Source: Paraburkholderia tropica (GTDB lineage: Bacteria > Pseudomonadota > Gammaproteobacteria > Burkholderiales > Burkholderiaceae). Taken from it: a stretch of 64,000 bases of DNA. This document shows, piece by piece, positions 25,019 through 33,315 of this stretch. The stretch covers positions 124,001 through 188,000 of the forward strand of contig NZ_FNZM01000015.1 in assembly GCF_900109265.1 (NCBI RefSeq). The letters run 5' to 3'. The notes beneath the pieces are model-generated. The model was not told the DNA's origin. It was given only the letters and a program-made list of their open reading frames with translations, and made no database searches. The position numbers and the translations under genes were made by a program. How positions within the stretch are numbered: the stretch's first letter is position 1; each line of letters starts with the position of its first letter.

Positions 25019-25669
25019 ATACGCGGGTTTTCGTCTGCGAATCAATGCGGGTAAAACCTGTGTCGATCGCGTCAACGCCAGGCGAATCCCATACGTTGTT
25101 TGCGATTATGGCCGTCAATAGCGTGGCAATAGCGTGGCAATCGGCTGGCACTCGTGTGGAAATGACGAAGCAATGCACGCACCAAAAGCGCACCATGGCG
25201 CGCGCCAATGCAGCATCGAATAGTGAGCAATAGCGGGCAATAAAGGTCGAAAAGAAACATGCGTGTGCACGATTCAATGCGCATGCACATTTCAGGCGCA
25301 TTGTGCGCAATGCTGGTCATGCATGTTTCGCGGGCCGTATTGCCGCGGCATTGAAAACGCGTGAATACGATTGAATGGCATTCCTTTGAATGCGCATTGT
25401 CCTGGCGTTGTCCTGACATTCGGGACCGCCTGCCAGAGCGGATTGCAAGGGCATGTCGATTCGTCTGTGGAAATGAAGTCACAGATTAGCCACAGACGGG
25501 CAGCGCGCCGACGGTTTCGCATCAAAGTTGAAATAAATGGAGTATCGTTACTTCCCGATGCGATTGCCGCAGTCACACCTGCCGCAATGACTGCGTCTGA
25601 TTCGAAGTGAAAGCGTAGTGCACGGCCCTCGCGGGCTATCAAAAAACTGTGACAACAGGAGAAAATTGC
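25019..25669. other. Intergenic region upstream of the BON-domain gene
   Basis: About 650 bases with no supported gene. It is relatively AT-rich and contains two copies of CAATAGCGTGG in tandem near 25117-25139, a GCATTG/CAATGC mini-dyad at 25298-25313, and several ATTGC-containing stretches. The promoter for the BON gene must lie here but I cannot place it. Confidence 0.5.
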
Positions 25670-26053
25670 ATGAAGGCTATTCAGGCGTTCAAACTGGCGG
25701 CAGGCACGATGCTCGTCGCCGCTTCGCTCCACGTGTACGCGCAGGACGCCGCCAGCGCGCCCGCCGCTGCACCGACCGACGCAGCCAAGGCTCAGCTGAA
25801 GGATTCGAAGGCGCAGTACAAGACGGCCAAGGCTGCGAACCGTGCGCTGTCGCGCAAGGTGCGCTCGGCACTCGCGAAGGCCAAGGACATCAGCGTGGCC
25901 AACATCACCGTGCGCGCTCGCGACGGCGCCGTGATCCTGCAAGGCACCGTGCCGGAGCAACCGCAGATCGACCGCGCCACGGAAGTGGCCAAGGGCGTGG
26001 CCGGCGTGACGTCGGTGAAGAACGCGCTGACGATCCGTCCGGTCGGGACCTGA
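25670..26053 (+). CDS. Periplasmic BON-domain protein
   Basis: A 127-residue secreted protein with a signal peptide (MKAIQAFKLAAGTMLVAASL, cleaved after HVYA) and an Ala/Lys-rich linker. One BON domain spans about residues 55-125 (RKVRSALAKAKDISVANITV, then ARDGAVILQGTVPEQPQID and AKGVAGVTSVKNALTIRP). BON domains bind phospholipid or peptidoglycan-associated surfaces and appear in OsmY-type envelope-stress proteins. AGGAG precedes the ATG at 25670. It is a single gene closed by a terminator at 26119. Confidence 0.88.
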   Translation: MKAIQAFKLAAGTMLVAASLHVYAQDAASAPAAAPTDAAKAQLKDSKAQYKTAKAANRALSRKVRSALAKAKDISVANITVRARDGAVILQGTVPEQPQIDRATEVAKGVAGVTSVKNALTIRPVGT

Positions 26054-26118
26054 TCCGCTGCACGCGAACGGAATGCATCGCGCGCGTGGGGCGCGGGATG
26101 CAGTCCGCTTCAGCTTCG

Positions 26119-26163
26119 AAACCGCACATGCTATTCGTGAACCGAATTGCATGTGCGGTTTTT
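26119..26163 (+). terminator. Intrinsic terminator after the BON gene
   Basis: Thirteen-base arms (AAACCGCACATGC at 26119-26131 and its complement at 26149-26161) are followed by TTTTT-type ends. It also ends with an A run on the other side, so it may serve the convergent LysR gene too. Confidence 0.85.
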
Positions 26164-26186
26164 CTATGGGCGCGCGCCTCGTGATT

Positions 26187-27140
26187 TCAGGCTTCGACGT
26201 AATGCATGTCGGGCGATTGCCCCATCAGCAAAGGCTGATTCGCATCGGCGGCGGCGCGCAGATAATCCCAGAGCGACGTGATGCGCCGCAGCTTGCGCAA
26301 CTCCTCGCGGCTGCATAGCCAGAAACGCCGCGTCACCACGATTTCGTCGGGCAGGATCGAGACCAGACGCGGATCGGGCTCCGCCATGAAGCACGGCAGG
26401 ATCGCCAGCGCGCTGCCTTGCACGGCGGCGTGATATTGCGCGATCACGCTGGTGCTGCACAGATTCGCCTTGACGTTCGGCGCCGTGCGTTCGAGATAGA
26501 GCAACTCGTGGCTGAAGGCGAGATCGGCGACATAGCTGATGAACGCATGATGGCGCAGGTCGGCGGCACTGCGAATCGGTGCATGCCGCGCGAGATAGTC
26601 AGGTGTCCCATATAAACGCAGGCAGTAGTCGCTGAGCTTCGTGTACACGTACTGGCCGCGTTCCGGGCGCTCGAGCATGATGGCGAGATCGGCCTCGCGT
26701 TTCGACAGACTCACGAAATGTGGCACCGGCAGCAAATCGATCGACATGTCGGGATGCTGACCCGTGAAGCGCGCGAGTTGCGGCGCGAGAAAAAAGCAGC
26801 CGAAGCCTTCGGTCGATCCCACCCGAACGTGCCCTGAAAGCGATTGCGCGCCTAGCGCGAATTGCTCGCTCGCCGATTGCACCGTGGTTTCCACCGCGTC
26901 CGCGTAGGCGAGCAGGCGCTGGCCCTCGGCGGTCAGCACGAAACCGCCCGCGCGCGACTTGTCGAACAACACCGTGCCGAGCGCGGCTTCCAGCTCGCGC
27001 ACGCGCCGCGCCACGGTAGTGTGATCGACGCCCAGGCGCTTCGCCGCGCCGCTCGCGCGCTGCGTGCGCGCCACTTCGAGGAAGTAGCGCAAATCGTCCC
27101 AGTTCAATGTCTCCATCTGTCCCGTTGTGTTTTTTTGCAT
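26187..27140 (-). CDS. LysR-family regulator of the mms cluster
   Basis: A regulator of up to 317 residues. The HTH is WDDLRYFLEVARTQRASGAA, then KRLGVDHTTVARRVRELEA; the DHTTVARRV helix is typical of the subgroup that has a less common recognition helix than SAVSRQI. The effector domain contains GFGCFFLAPQLARFTGQHPD. The second methionine at 27116 (METLNWDDL) has GGGACAG upstream and may be the true start. It is divergent from the MHS transporter, and the palindrome TATTCGAATA sits between them. It probably controls transporter, mmsA and mmsB in response to a pathway intermediate. Confidence 0.87.
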   Translation of the reverse strand: MQKNTTGQMETLNWDDLRYFLEVARTQRASGAAKRLGVDHTTVARRVRELEAALGTVLFDKSRAGGFVLTAEGQRLLAYADAVETTVQSASEQFALGAQSLSGHVRVGSTEGFGCFFLAPQLARFTGQHPDMSIDLLPVPHFVSLSKREADLAIMLERPERGQYVYTKLSDYCLRLYGTPDYLARHAPIRSAADLRHHAFISYVADLAFSHELLYLERTAPNVKANLCSTSVIAQYHAAVQGSALAILPCFMAEPDPRLVSILPDEIVVTRRFWLCSREELRKLRRITSLWDYLRAAADANQPLLMGQSPDMHYVEA

Positions 27141-27173
27141 ATCGGATGGGCTTTTTCATCTCTATGCCGTGGA

Positions 27174-27191
27174 TATTCGAATAACTATACT
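27174..27191 (+). promoter_or_regulatory. LysR-type operator and -10 element for the mms operon
   Basis: A perfect 10-base palindrome TATTCGAATA (27174-27183) lies just before a TATACT -10 (27186-27191). No -35 is present (the position reads TATGCC), as expected for an activator-dependent promoter. Confidence 0.5.
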
Positions 27192-27245
27192 CGTTTGCAG
27201 GTCGCTGAAAAGACGGCCGCACACAATATGGATGGAGACAAAACG

Positions 27246-28568
27246 ATGCACATGCAGTCCACCCCGGATGGGGCGGCAGTGGCCGTTCCCGTTCCAGAAC
27301 AAAAACGCAGGGCGCGCGATTATCTGATCGCCGGCTGGGCCAGCATGGCCGGCACCACCATCGAGTGGTACGACTTCTTCCTCTACGGCACCGCCGCCGC
27401 ACTCGTCTTCAACAAGGTTTTCTTTCCCACGCTCGACCCGATCCTCGGCACGCTCGCGGCCTTCGCGACGTATGGCGTGGGCTTCATCGGCCGGCCGATG
27501 GGCGGCATCGTGTTCGGCCATTTCGGCGACCGTATCGGCCGCAAGTCGATGCTGCTCGCCACGCTGCTGCTGATGGGCATTCCCAGCATGGCGATCGGCC
27601 TGATTCCCTCGTATCAGAGCATCGGTTACTGGGCCGCCGTGCTGCTCGTCGCCATGCGATTCCTCCAGGGTATGGCGGTGGGCGGCGAATGGGGCGGCGC
27701 GGTCCTGATGGCCGTCGAACACGCGCCGCCGGGACGCAAGGGCTTCTTCGGTTCGCTGCCGCAAACGGGCGTCGGATTCGGCCTGATTCTTTCGTCGATT
27801 GCGATGGCGGCCGTCACCGCGCTGCCCGAAGCCGATCTGCTCTCGTGGGGCTGGCGCATTCCGTTTCTGGCGAGCATTGCGCTGGTGCTGATCGGCTGGG
27901 TGATCCGCGTGCGCGTGCCCGAATCGCCCGATTTCGAACGCGTGAAAAAAGAGCGCGCGCCCGTGAATGCACCTGTGCTCGAAGTGATGCGACGCCAGCC
28001 GCGCGAACTGCTCCTGATCATCGGCGCGCGCACGGCGGAGAACACGTGGTTCTATCTGGTGGTGGCGTTTGCGCTTGCCTATGCCGCGAATCAGCTCAAG
28101 ATTCCCAAGGCGCAGATCCTGCACGCGATCACGGCGGGTGCCGTGCTCTCGCTGGCGACGATGCCGTTCTGCGGCTGGCTCAGCGATCGTATCGGCCAGA
28201 AGCGTCTCTTTCTTGCGGGCCTCGTCGTGATGGCGGCGTTCGCCGCGCCGTTCTTCGCGATGCTCGAAACGCTGCATCCGCTGACCGTGTGGTGGGCGAT
28301 GGTGCTCGGCGTCGGCGTGGTGTTTCCGATTCTCTATGCGCCCGAATCGCAATTGTTTGCCGCGCAGTTTCCGGCGGAAATCCGCTATAGCGGCATCTCG
28401 GTGTCGGTGCAGGTGGCCGGGGTGCTCGGCGGCGGCGTCGCGCCGATGATCGCGACCGCGCTGCTCGCCTGGGGCGGCGGCAATCCGCACTACGTGGTGG
28501 CGTATATGGTGGCGCTGGGCGTGATTGCGTTTGTGTGCACGCTGGCCATGCGCTCGCATCACGATTGA
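27246..28568 (+). CDS. MHS-family (metabolite:H+ symporter) MFS transporter
   Basis: A 440-residue transporter of the MHS/ProP-KgtP family with 12 membrane segments. TTIEWYDFFLYGTAAALVF is the family opening and HFGDRIGRKSMLL motif A. The long periplasmic/cytoplasmic loops VRVPESPDFERVKKE and WLSDRIGQKRLFL are also as in the family. The ATG at 27246 (MHMQSTPDG) has GGAG ten bases before it; an ATG at 27228 is an alternative. It leads an operon with mmsA (81 bases downstream) and mmsB. Branched-chain keto acid, 3-hydroxyisobutyrate or a similar acid is a reasonable substrate; this rests on context only. Confidence 0.86.
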   Translation: MHMQSTPDGAAVAVPVPEQKRRARDYLIAGWASMAGTTIEWYDFFLYGTAAALVFNKVFFPTLDPILGTLAAFATYGVGFIGRPMGGIVFGHFGDRIGRKSMLLATLLLMGIPSMAIGLIPSYQSIGYWAAVLLVAMRFLQGMAVGGEWGGAVLMAVEHAPPGRKGFFGSLPQTGVGFGLILSSIAMAAVTALPEADLLSWGWRIPFLASIALVLIGWVIRVRVPESPDFERVKKERAPVNAPVLEVMRRQPRELLLIIGARTAENTWFYLVVAFALAYAANQLKIPKAQILHAITAGAVLSLATMPFCGWLSDRIGQKRLFLAGLVVMAAFAAPFFAMLETLHPLTVWWAMVLGVGVVFPILYAPESQLFAAQFPAEIRYSGISVSVQVAGVLGGGVAPMIATALLAWGGGNPHYVVAYMVALGVIAFVCTLAMRSHHD

Positions 28569-28649
28569 TCGATATTTCGTATTCCTGTTCATCTGGTTAA
28601 TCAGGTAGTCACGACCGGATCCGTTTATTCTTTTCGCAGAGAGTGCATC

Positions 28650-30176
28650 ATGAACGCAGTCACCCAGGATTCCAACGCGCAGGTCTCGACCGTCAAGCTG
28701 CTGATCGACGGCGAGTTCGTCGAATCGACCAGCCAGGAATGGCGCGACATCGTCAATCCGGCCACGCAGGAGGTGCTGGCGCGCGTGCCGTTCGCGACCG
28801 TCGCGGAAGTCGATGCCGCAGTCAGGAGCGCGCAGGCTGCATTCGCCGAATGGAAGAACACGTCGATCGGCGCGCGTCTGCGCATCATGCTCAAATTGCA
28901 GGCGCTGATTCGCGAGAACATGTCGCGCATTGCGAAGACGCTCACGGCCGAGCAGGGCAAGACGCTGCCCGATGCCGAAGGCGATATCTTCCGCGGCCTC
29001 GAAGTGGTCGAGCACGCCTGTTCGATCGGCACGCTGCAGCAAGGCGGTTTTGCCGAGAACGTGGCGAGCGGCGTGGACACCTACACGCTGCAGCAGCCGA
29101 TTGGCGTGTGCGCGGGCATCACGCCGTTCAATTTCCCCGCCATGATTCCGCTGTGGATGTTCCCGATGGCGATCGTGTGCGGCAACACCTTCGTGCTCAA
29201 GCCGTCCGAGCAGGACCCGCTCTCGACCATGCAGCTCGTCGAACTCGCGCTCGAAGCGGGCATTCCGAAGGGCGTGCTCAACGTCGTGCACGGCGGCAAG
29301 GAAGTGGTCGACGCGATCTGCTCGCATCCGCTCGTGAAGGCGATTTCGTTCGTCGGCTCCACGGCGGTGGGCACGCATGTATATCGCCTCGGCAGCGAGC
29401 ACGGCAAGCGCGTGCAGTCGATGATGGGCGCGAAGAATCACGCCGTCGTGCTGCCCGATGCGAATCGCGAACAGACGCTCAACGCGCTGGCGGGCGCGGC
29501 GTTCGGCGCGGCGGGCCAACGCTGCATGGCGACGTCCGTCGTGGTGCTGGTGGGCGCGGCGCAGCAGTGGGTGCCCGAGCTCGTCGAGAAGGCCAAAACG
29601 CTCAAGGTGAACGCGGGCCACGAGCCGAAGACCGACGTCGGCCCGGTGGTCTCGCGTGCCGCGAAACAGCGCATTCTCGGTCTGATCGAAGCGGGCGTGA
29701 AGCAGGGCGCGACGCTCGCGCTCGACGGCCGCGACGTGAAGGTGTCCGGCTACGAAAACGGCAACTTCGTCGGCCCGACGATCTTCACGGACGTAAAGAC
29801 CGACATGGACATCTACACCCAGGAAATTTTCGGGCCGGTGCTGGTCGTGCTCACGGCGAATACGCTCGACGAGGCGATCGCGCTCGTCAACGCGAATCCG
29901 TTCGGCAACGGCGTGGGCCTGTTCACGCAGAGCGGCGCGGCGGCGCGTAAATTCCAGAGCGAAATCGACATCGGCCAGGTCGGCATCAACATTCCGATTC
30001 CGGTGCCGGTGCCGTATTTCAGCTTCACCGGTTCGCGCGGTTCGAAGCTCGGCGATCTCGGTCCGTACGGCAAGCAGGTCGTGCAGTTCTATACGCAGAC
30101 GAAAACCGTCACCGCGCGCTGGTTCGACGACGCGACCGTCAACGACGGCGTGAACACCACGATCAGCCTGCGCTAA
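28650..30176 (+). CDS. mmsA: CoA-acylating methylmalonate-semialdehyde dehydrogenase
   Basis: A 508-residue ALDH6-family enzyme converting methylmalonate semialdehyde (and malonate semialdehyde) to propionyl-CoA (acetyl-CoA) plus CO2 with NAD. Family features are FNFPAMIPLWMFPMAI, the catalytic cysteine in GQRCMATS, and FVGSTAVGTHVY. The C-terminal TGSRGSKLGDLGPYGKQVVQF tail is also diagnostic, with FTQT-type ends. Length is normal for the family (about 500). It lies between the transporter and mmsB, matching distal valine catabolism. The start is an ATG 80 bases after the transporter stop. Confidence 0.94.
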   Translation: MNAVTQDSNAQVSTVKLLIDGEFVESTSQEWRDIVNPATQEVLARVPFATVAEVDAAVRSAQAAFAEWKNTSIGARLRIMLKLQALIRENMSRIAKTLTAEQGKTLPDAEGDIFRGLEVVEHACSIGTLQQGGFAENVASGVDTYTLQQPIGVCAGITPFNFPAMIPLWMFPMAIVCGNTFVLKPSEQDPLSTMQLVELALEAGIPKGVLNVVHGGKEVVDAICSHPLVKAISFVGSTAVGTHVYRLGSEHGKRVQSMMGAKNHAVVLPDANREQTLNALAGAAFGAAGQRCMATSVVVLVGAAQQWVPELVEKAKTLKVNAGHEPKTDVGPVVSRAAKQRILGLIEAGVKQGATLALDGRDVKVSGYENGNFVGPTIFTDVKTDMDIYTQEIFGPVLVVLTANTLDEAIALVNANPFGNGVGLFTQSGAAARKFQSEIDIGQVGINIPIPVPVPYFSFTGSRGSKLGDLGPYGKQVVQFYTQTKTVTARWFDDATVNDGVNTTISLR

Positions 30177-30203
30177 ACGCGAACGACCAAGGGGGAGATG
30201 CTC

Positions 30204-31103
30204 ATGAAAATCGGTTTCATCGGGCTGGGCCATATGGGCGCGCCGATGGCGCTCAATCTGATCAAGGCGGGCCACGCGCTGAGCGTGTTCGACCTCAGCG
30301 CCGACGCCATGCGCACGCTCGCCGACGCGGGCGCGACGCTGGCGGGCTCGCCCAAAGCGGCCGCCACGGGCGCGGAGTGGGTCATCACCATGCTGCCGGC
30401 CGCCGCGCACGTGCGAGCGGTGCTGAGCGGCGAGGACGGCGTGCTGGCGGGCGTTTCGAAGGGCGTGACGATCATCGATTCGAGCACGATCGATCCGGCC
30501 AGCGCGAAGGCCTTCGCGGCGCTCGCGCAAGCGAACGGCAACCGCTTCGCCGATGCGCCGGTGTCGGGCGGCACGGGCGGCGCGGTGGCGGGCACGCTGA
30601 CCTTCATGGTGGGCGGCACGGCCGAGCTGTATGAAAGCGTGAAGCCGGTGCTCTCCGGCATGGGCAAGAACATCGTCCATTGCGGCGAGACCGGCACGGG
30701 GCAGGTCGCGAAGCTCTGCAACAACCTCGTGCTCGGCGTGACGATGGCGGGCGTGGCGGAAGCGATGGCGCTCGGCGAGGCGCTCGGCATCGACGCGAAA
30801 GTGCTGGGCGGCATCATGAACACGTCGACGGGACGCTGCTGGAGTTCCGACACGTACAACCCGTTCCCGGGCGTGATCGAGACCGCGCCCTCGTCACGCG
30901 GTTATACGGGCGGCTTCGGCACCGATCTGATGCTCAAGGATCTGGGTCTCGCCACCGATGCCGCGAAGCAGGCGCGTCAGCCCGCGTACATGGGCGCGCT
31001 CGCGCAGCAGCTTTATCAGGCGATGAGCAGTCATGGCGACGGCAAGCTCGACTTCTCGGCGATCATCAAGCTGTATCGTCACGAAGGCGGCGAGAAGGGC
31101 TGA
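30204..31103 (+). CDS. mmsB: 3-hydroxyisobutyrate dehydrogenase
   Basis: A 299-residue NAD-dependent beta-hydroxyacid dehydrogenase supplying methylmalonate semialdehyde to MmsA. The nucleotide loop is GFIGLGHMGAPMALNL, the substrate-binding loop DAPVSGGTGGA, and the catalytic lysine sits in GQVAKLCNN. The ATG at 30204 has GGGGGAG seven bases before it; an ATG two codons earlier lies too close to that site. Gene order regulator-transporter-mmsA-mmsB and the terminator at 31122 define the unit. Acyl-CoA dehydrogenase and enoyl-CoA hydratase genes, often in this operon, are not present here. Confidence 0.93.
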   Translation: MKIGFIGLGHMGAPMALNLIKAGHALSVFDLSADAMRTLADAGATLAGSPKAAATGAEWVITMLPAAAHVRAVLSGEDGVLAGVSKGVTIIDSSTIDPASAKAFAALAQANGNRFADAPVSGGTGGAVAGTLTFMVGGTAELYESVKPVLSGMGKNIVHCGETGTGQVAKLCNNLVLGVTMAGVAEAMALGEALGIDAKVLGGIMNTSTGRCWSSDTYNPFPGVIETAPSSRGYTGGFGTDLMLKDLGLATDAAKQARQPAYMGALAQQLYQAMSSHGDGKLDFSAIIKLYRHEGGEKG

Positions 31104-31121
31104 TCGCTTCAGCCCGGACTG

Positions 31122-31158
31122 AAAACGGCGCGTGCCTCGATGGGCTCGCGCCGTTTTT
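31122..31158 (+). terminator. Intrinsic terminator after mmsB
   Basis: Eleven-base arms (AAAACGGCGCG at 31122-31132, complement at 31147-31157) and a T run follow the mmsB stop by 18 bases. It can also end the convergent squalene synthase transcript. Confidence 0.88.
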
Positions 31159-31172
31159 GCGTCGGCAGCGTA

Positions 31173-32258
31173 TTAATGCGCTTCGATCGCCTTCATGCGC
31201 GACTCGATGCGCTTGAGCAGGCGCTTGAACCACGCATCTAGCAGCGCATTCGACGGCGCGGCGAGCGTCGAGCACGCCAGAATGCGATAGACGTCGTTGC
31301 GCGTGAGCTTGGACGGACGCGCAGGATCGAGCCAGTCCTCGTTATCGACGAGACGTTCGAGCGTTTCGAGGCCGATCAGGATCGGCCACAGGCACGCGAG
31401 GCGCAGACGCAGCGACAGGCGCGGCAGCGCGAACGTGTAGTCGATGGCCGCGCGGAAATGATCGAGCGCGATGCGCACGAGGCCGAACATCAGCGGACGC
31501 GCGCGGGCCGAGGTGCCCGGCTGCATCAGGTCGGCGGGCGAGAGCGCCGCTTGCGCGAGCATCGTGGCGGGCAGATAGCAGCGGCCGATACGCAGATCCT
31601 TGCCGCAATCGCGCAGCACGTTCACCATCTGCAGCGCCTTGCCGAAGCGCACGCCGCGCCGGTACATGGTGTCGCGCAGTGCCGGATCGAGCGCGCCGGG
31701 CAGGTGCATATAGGTCATCTTCGTCCAGAACTCGCCCACGCAGCCCGCCACCAGATACGTATAGCGGTCGAGTTCGTCCCACGTGCCGAGCGCGGCGACC
31801 TGGCCCGAGCGCTCGTCGGGGAAGGTGCGCAGATCGAATTCCATGCCTTCCGTGAGCGTCGTGACGATCTCGCGCACGGCCGCGCGGTCCGCCTCGTCGA
31901 GCTGGCCGAGCACGTCGAGCGCGCCGTCGAGCGATTCGAGCAGCAGCTTTTCGTCCGATTGCGTCTGCTGACCGGCGACTTCGCCGGCGATGCGCTTGAG
32001 CGCGTCGTCGGACTGATCGCCGGCCACGCCGCCGGCGTTGCCGTTGACGCGCTCGCGGAAGGCCAGCAGCAGCGCGAGGCGCTGGGCCGGCGGGATCAGC
32101 GAGGTGTCGGCGATGGTGTCGGCGGCGCGCGCGAGCAGGTACGCTTCGCCCACCGGATCGCGCATGCCCACGGGCAACACGCGCAGCGTGAGGTAGAACG
32201 AGCGGGAAACGCCTTTGAGCAACGGCCCGAGCAGGTAGGCCCGGTTAGAATTCTGCAT
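31173..32258 (-). CDS. Squalene/phytoene synthase-family enzyme, squalene synthase-like
   Basis: A 361-residue prenyl head-to-head synthase. The substrate-binding aspartates are in DTIAD (Asp47/Asp51) and in NVLRDCGKDLRIGRCYLP. SRSFYLTLRVLP near residue 19 and YTYLVAGCVGEFWTKM are also family features. This pattern, with one long protein, resembles the single-enzyme squalene synthase rather than the HpnC/HpnD pair, so it would make squalene from two farnesyl diphosphates with NADPH. It could feed hopanoid synthesis, but no hopanoid genes lie in the window. It is convergent with mmsB and sits alone. The start at 32258 gives MQNSNRAYLLGPLLKGVSR. Confidence 0.83.
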   Translation of the reverse strand: MQNSNRAYLLGPLLKGVSRSFYLTLRVLPVGMRDPVGEAYLLARAADTIADTSLIPPAQRLALLLAFRERVNGNAGGVAGDQSDDALKRIAGEVAGQQTQSDEKLLLESLDGALDVLGQLDEADRAAVREIVTTLTEGMEFDLRTFPDERSGQVAALGTWDELDRYTYLVAGCVGEFWTKMTYMHLPGALDPALRDTMYRRGVRFGKALQMVNVLRDCGKDLRIGRCYLPATMLAQAALSPADLMQPGTSARARPLMFGLVRIALDHFRAAIDYTFALPRLSLRLRLACLWPILIGLETLERLVDNEDWLDPARPSKLTRNDVYRILACSTLAAPSNALLDAWFKRLLKRIESRMKAIEAH

Positions 32259-32800
32259 GTCGGTTGGGGCTGGTGAGACTGGACGAGGCTGAATAACGGC
32301 AGCCGCATTGTAGCGTGGACGGGGACTGACCGACCCGGCGCCGCCCGTCCGCGTAATCCGGCTCGCCGCGACGAGCGCTTGCGCGCGCGCTCCGGGGTCA
32401 ATTCATCGCGCGATACGGCCGCATCCGCAAACACGCGGCAGCGGCGCTGCTCGACACCTACCCCTTCCCGTTGCGCGTTTTGTATGCGCCGAATCGCGTG
32501 CCTCGTTGATCTCCTGTTCAGCTTCTTGTCGGCTTATCGACAGTCGCGGTAATCGTTTTGGTTACGGCGTATTTTCCGCTTCTCTCGCCCCATTTCGCGC
32601 GACGTAATTTGAAAGGACTACGTTTTGCGCCGTCAAATACGGGCTCGGCGTGCAATGCGGCCCGCATGGTCGAGACGTAAATCGCCCATCTCTTACGCGG
32701 CAATATTGATGAAAGTAATACGCGTAACGCTAAGGGTAATGGCATCGCGGCGCCATCTCTCTACACTCCGCCGATGGTTTTCGTCACGGAGGCGCCGTCT
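32259..32800. other. Intergenic region upstream of squalene synthase and a small unknown
   Basis: About 540 bases shared by two divergent genes. It is partly AT-rich (32560-32720) and holds a short TGTCGGCTTATCGACA-type dyad near 32526-32545. No coding frame is convincing. Confidence 0.45.
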
Positions 32801-33199
32801 ATGTCCACGTCCACGTCACTTGCCATCGACTCGCTGCGCGGTTTCGAACTGACCGCGGATGGCCAGTATCTGATGGTGAACAGTAATCAGCCGGACAGCG
32901 TTGCCGTGCACTGTTCGGTCATGCATGAATTGCTGGCCGCGCTTTCCAACGCGATCGGCCGTTCTGAGCGCATTCGCCACAAGAGTGCGAGCGTCAAATT
33001 CACCATGCCCTGCGAGGCATGGGAGATCGGCCGCGAGTCGGGCGCCGTGCAGCATCTGGTGGTGAGTTTCCGCCTGCCCGGCGGCGCGGAGCTGTCGTTT
33101 CGCCTGCATCCGTCGCAAGCCGCGCACATGACTGAAGTGCTGTCGCTCGCGACCGGTCTCGCCAAGCCGCTGCGGCCCGCTTCGATGCGCGTGCAATAG
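32801..33199 (+). CDS. Small cytoplasmic protein of unknown function
   Basis: A 132-residue protein without signal peptide. It begins with a beta-rich region (DSLRGFELTADGQYLMVNSN), followed by a helix HCSVMHELLAALSNAIGRSE. A second beta-rich part comes later (VSFRLPGGAELSFRLHPSQAA). The ATG at 32801 has GGAGG eight bases upstream; the earlier in-frame ATG is less likely. I do not recognise the family. It is 116 bases before the BamA paralogue in the same direction, so co-transcription is possible. Confidence 0.6.
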   Translation: MSTSTSLAIDSLRGFELTADGQYLMVNSNQPDSVAVHCSVMHELLAALSNAIGRSERIRHKSASVKFTMPCEAWEIGRESGAVQHLVVSFRLPGGAELSFRLHPSQAAHMTEVLSLATGLAKPLRPASMRVQ

Positions 33200-33315
33200 C
33201 GCATGGCGGCCGTGCGCCGGCCGCTTCGTCACGTGGCCGCGGCTCCCGCCGCAGCCGTCCTTCTTGCCGCGCGCGCAACGCGGCGTTCCCGTTGGCCTTA
33301 CTCTCGACCTCCCGC

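Noticed and set aside
27162..30680. 1172-codon open frame on the minus strand
   Set aside because: It lies antisense to the MHS transporter, mmsA and mmsB. It is rich in Arg, His and Ala with no folded-domain pattern, as expected from GC-rich codon shadows.
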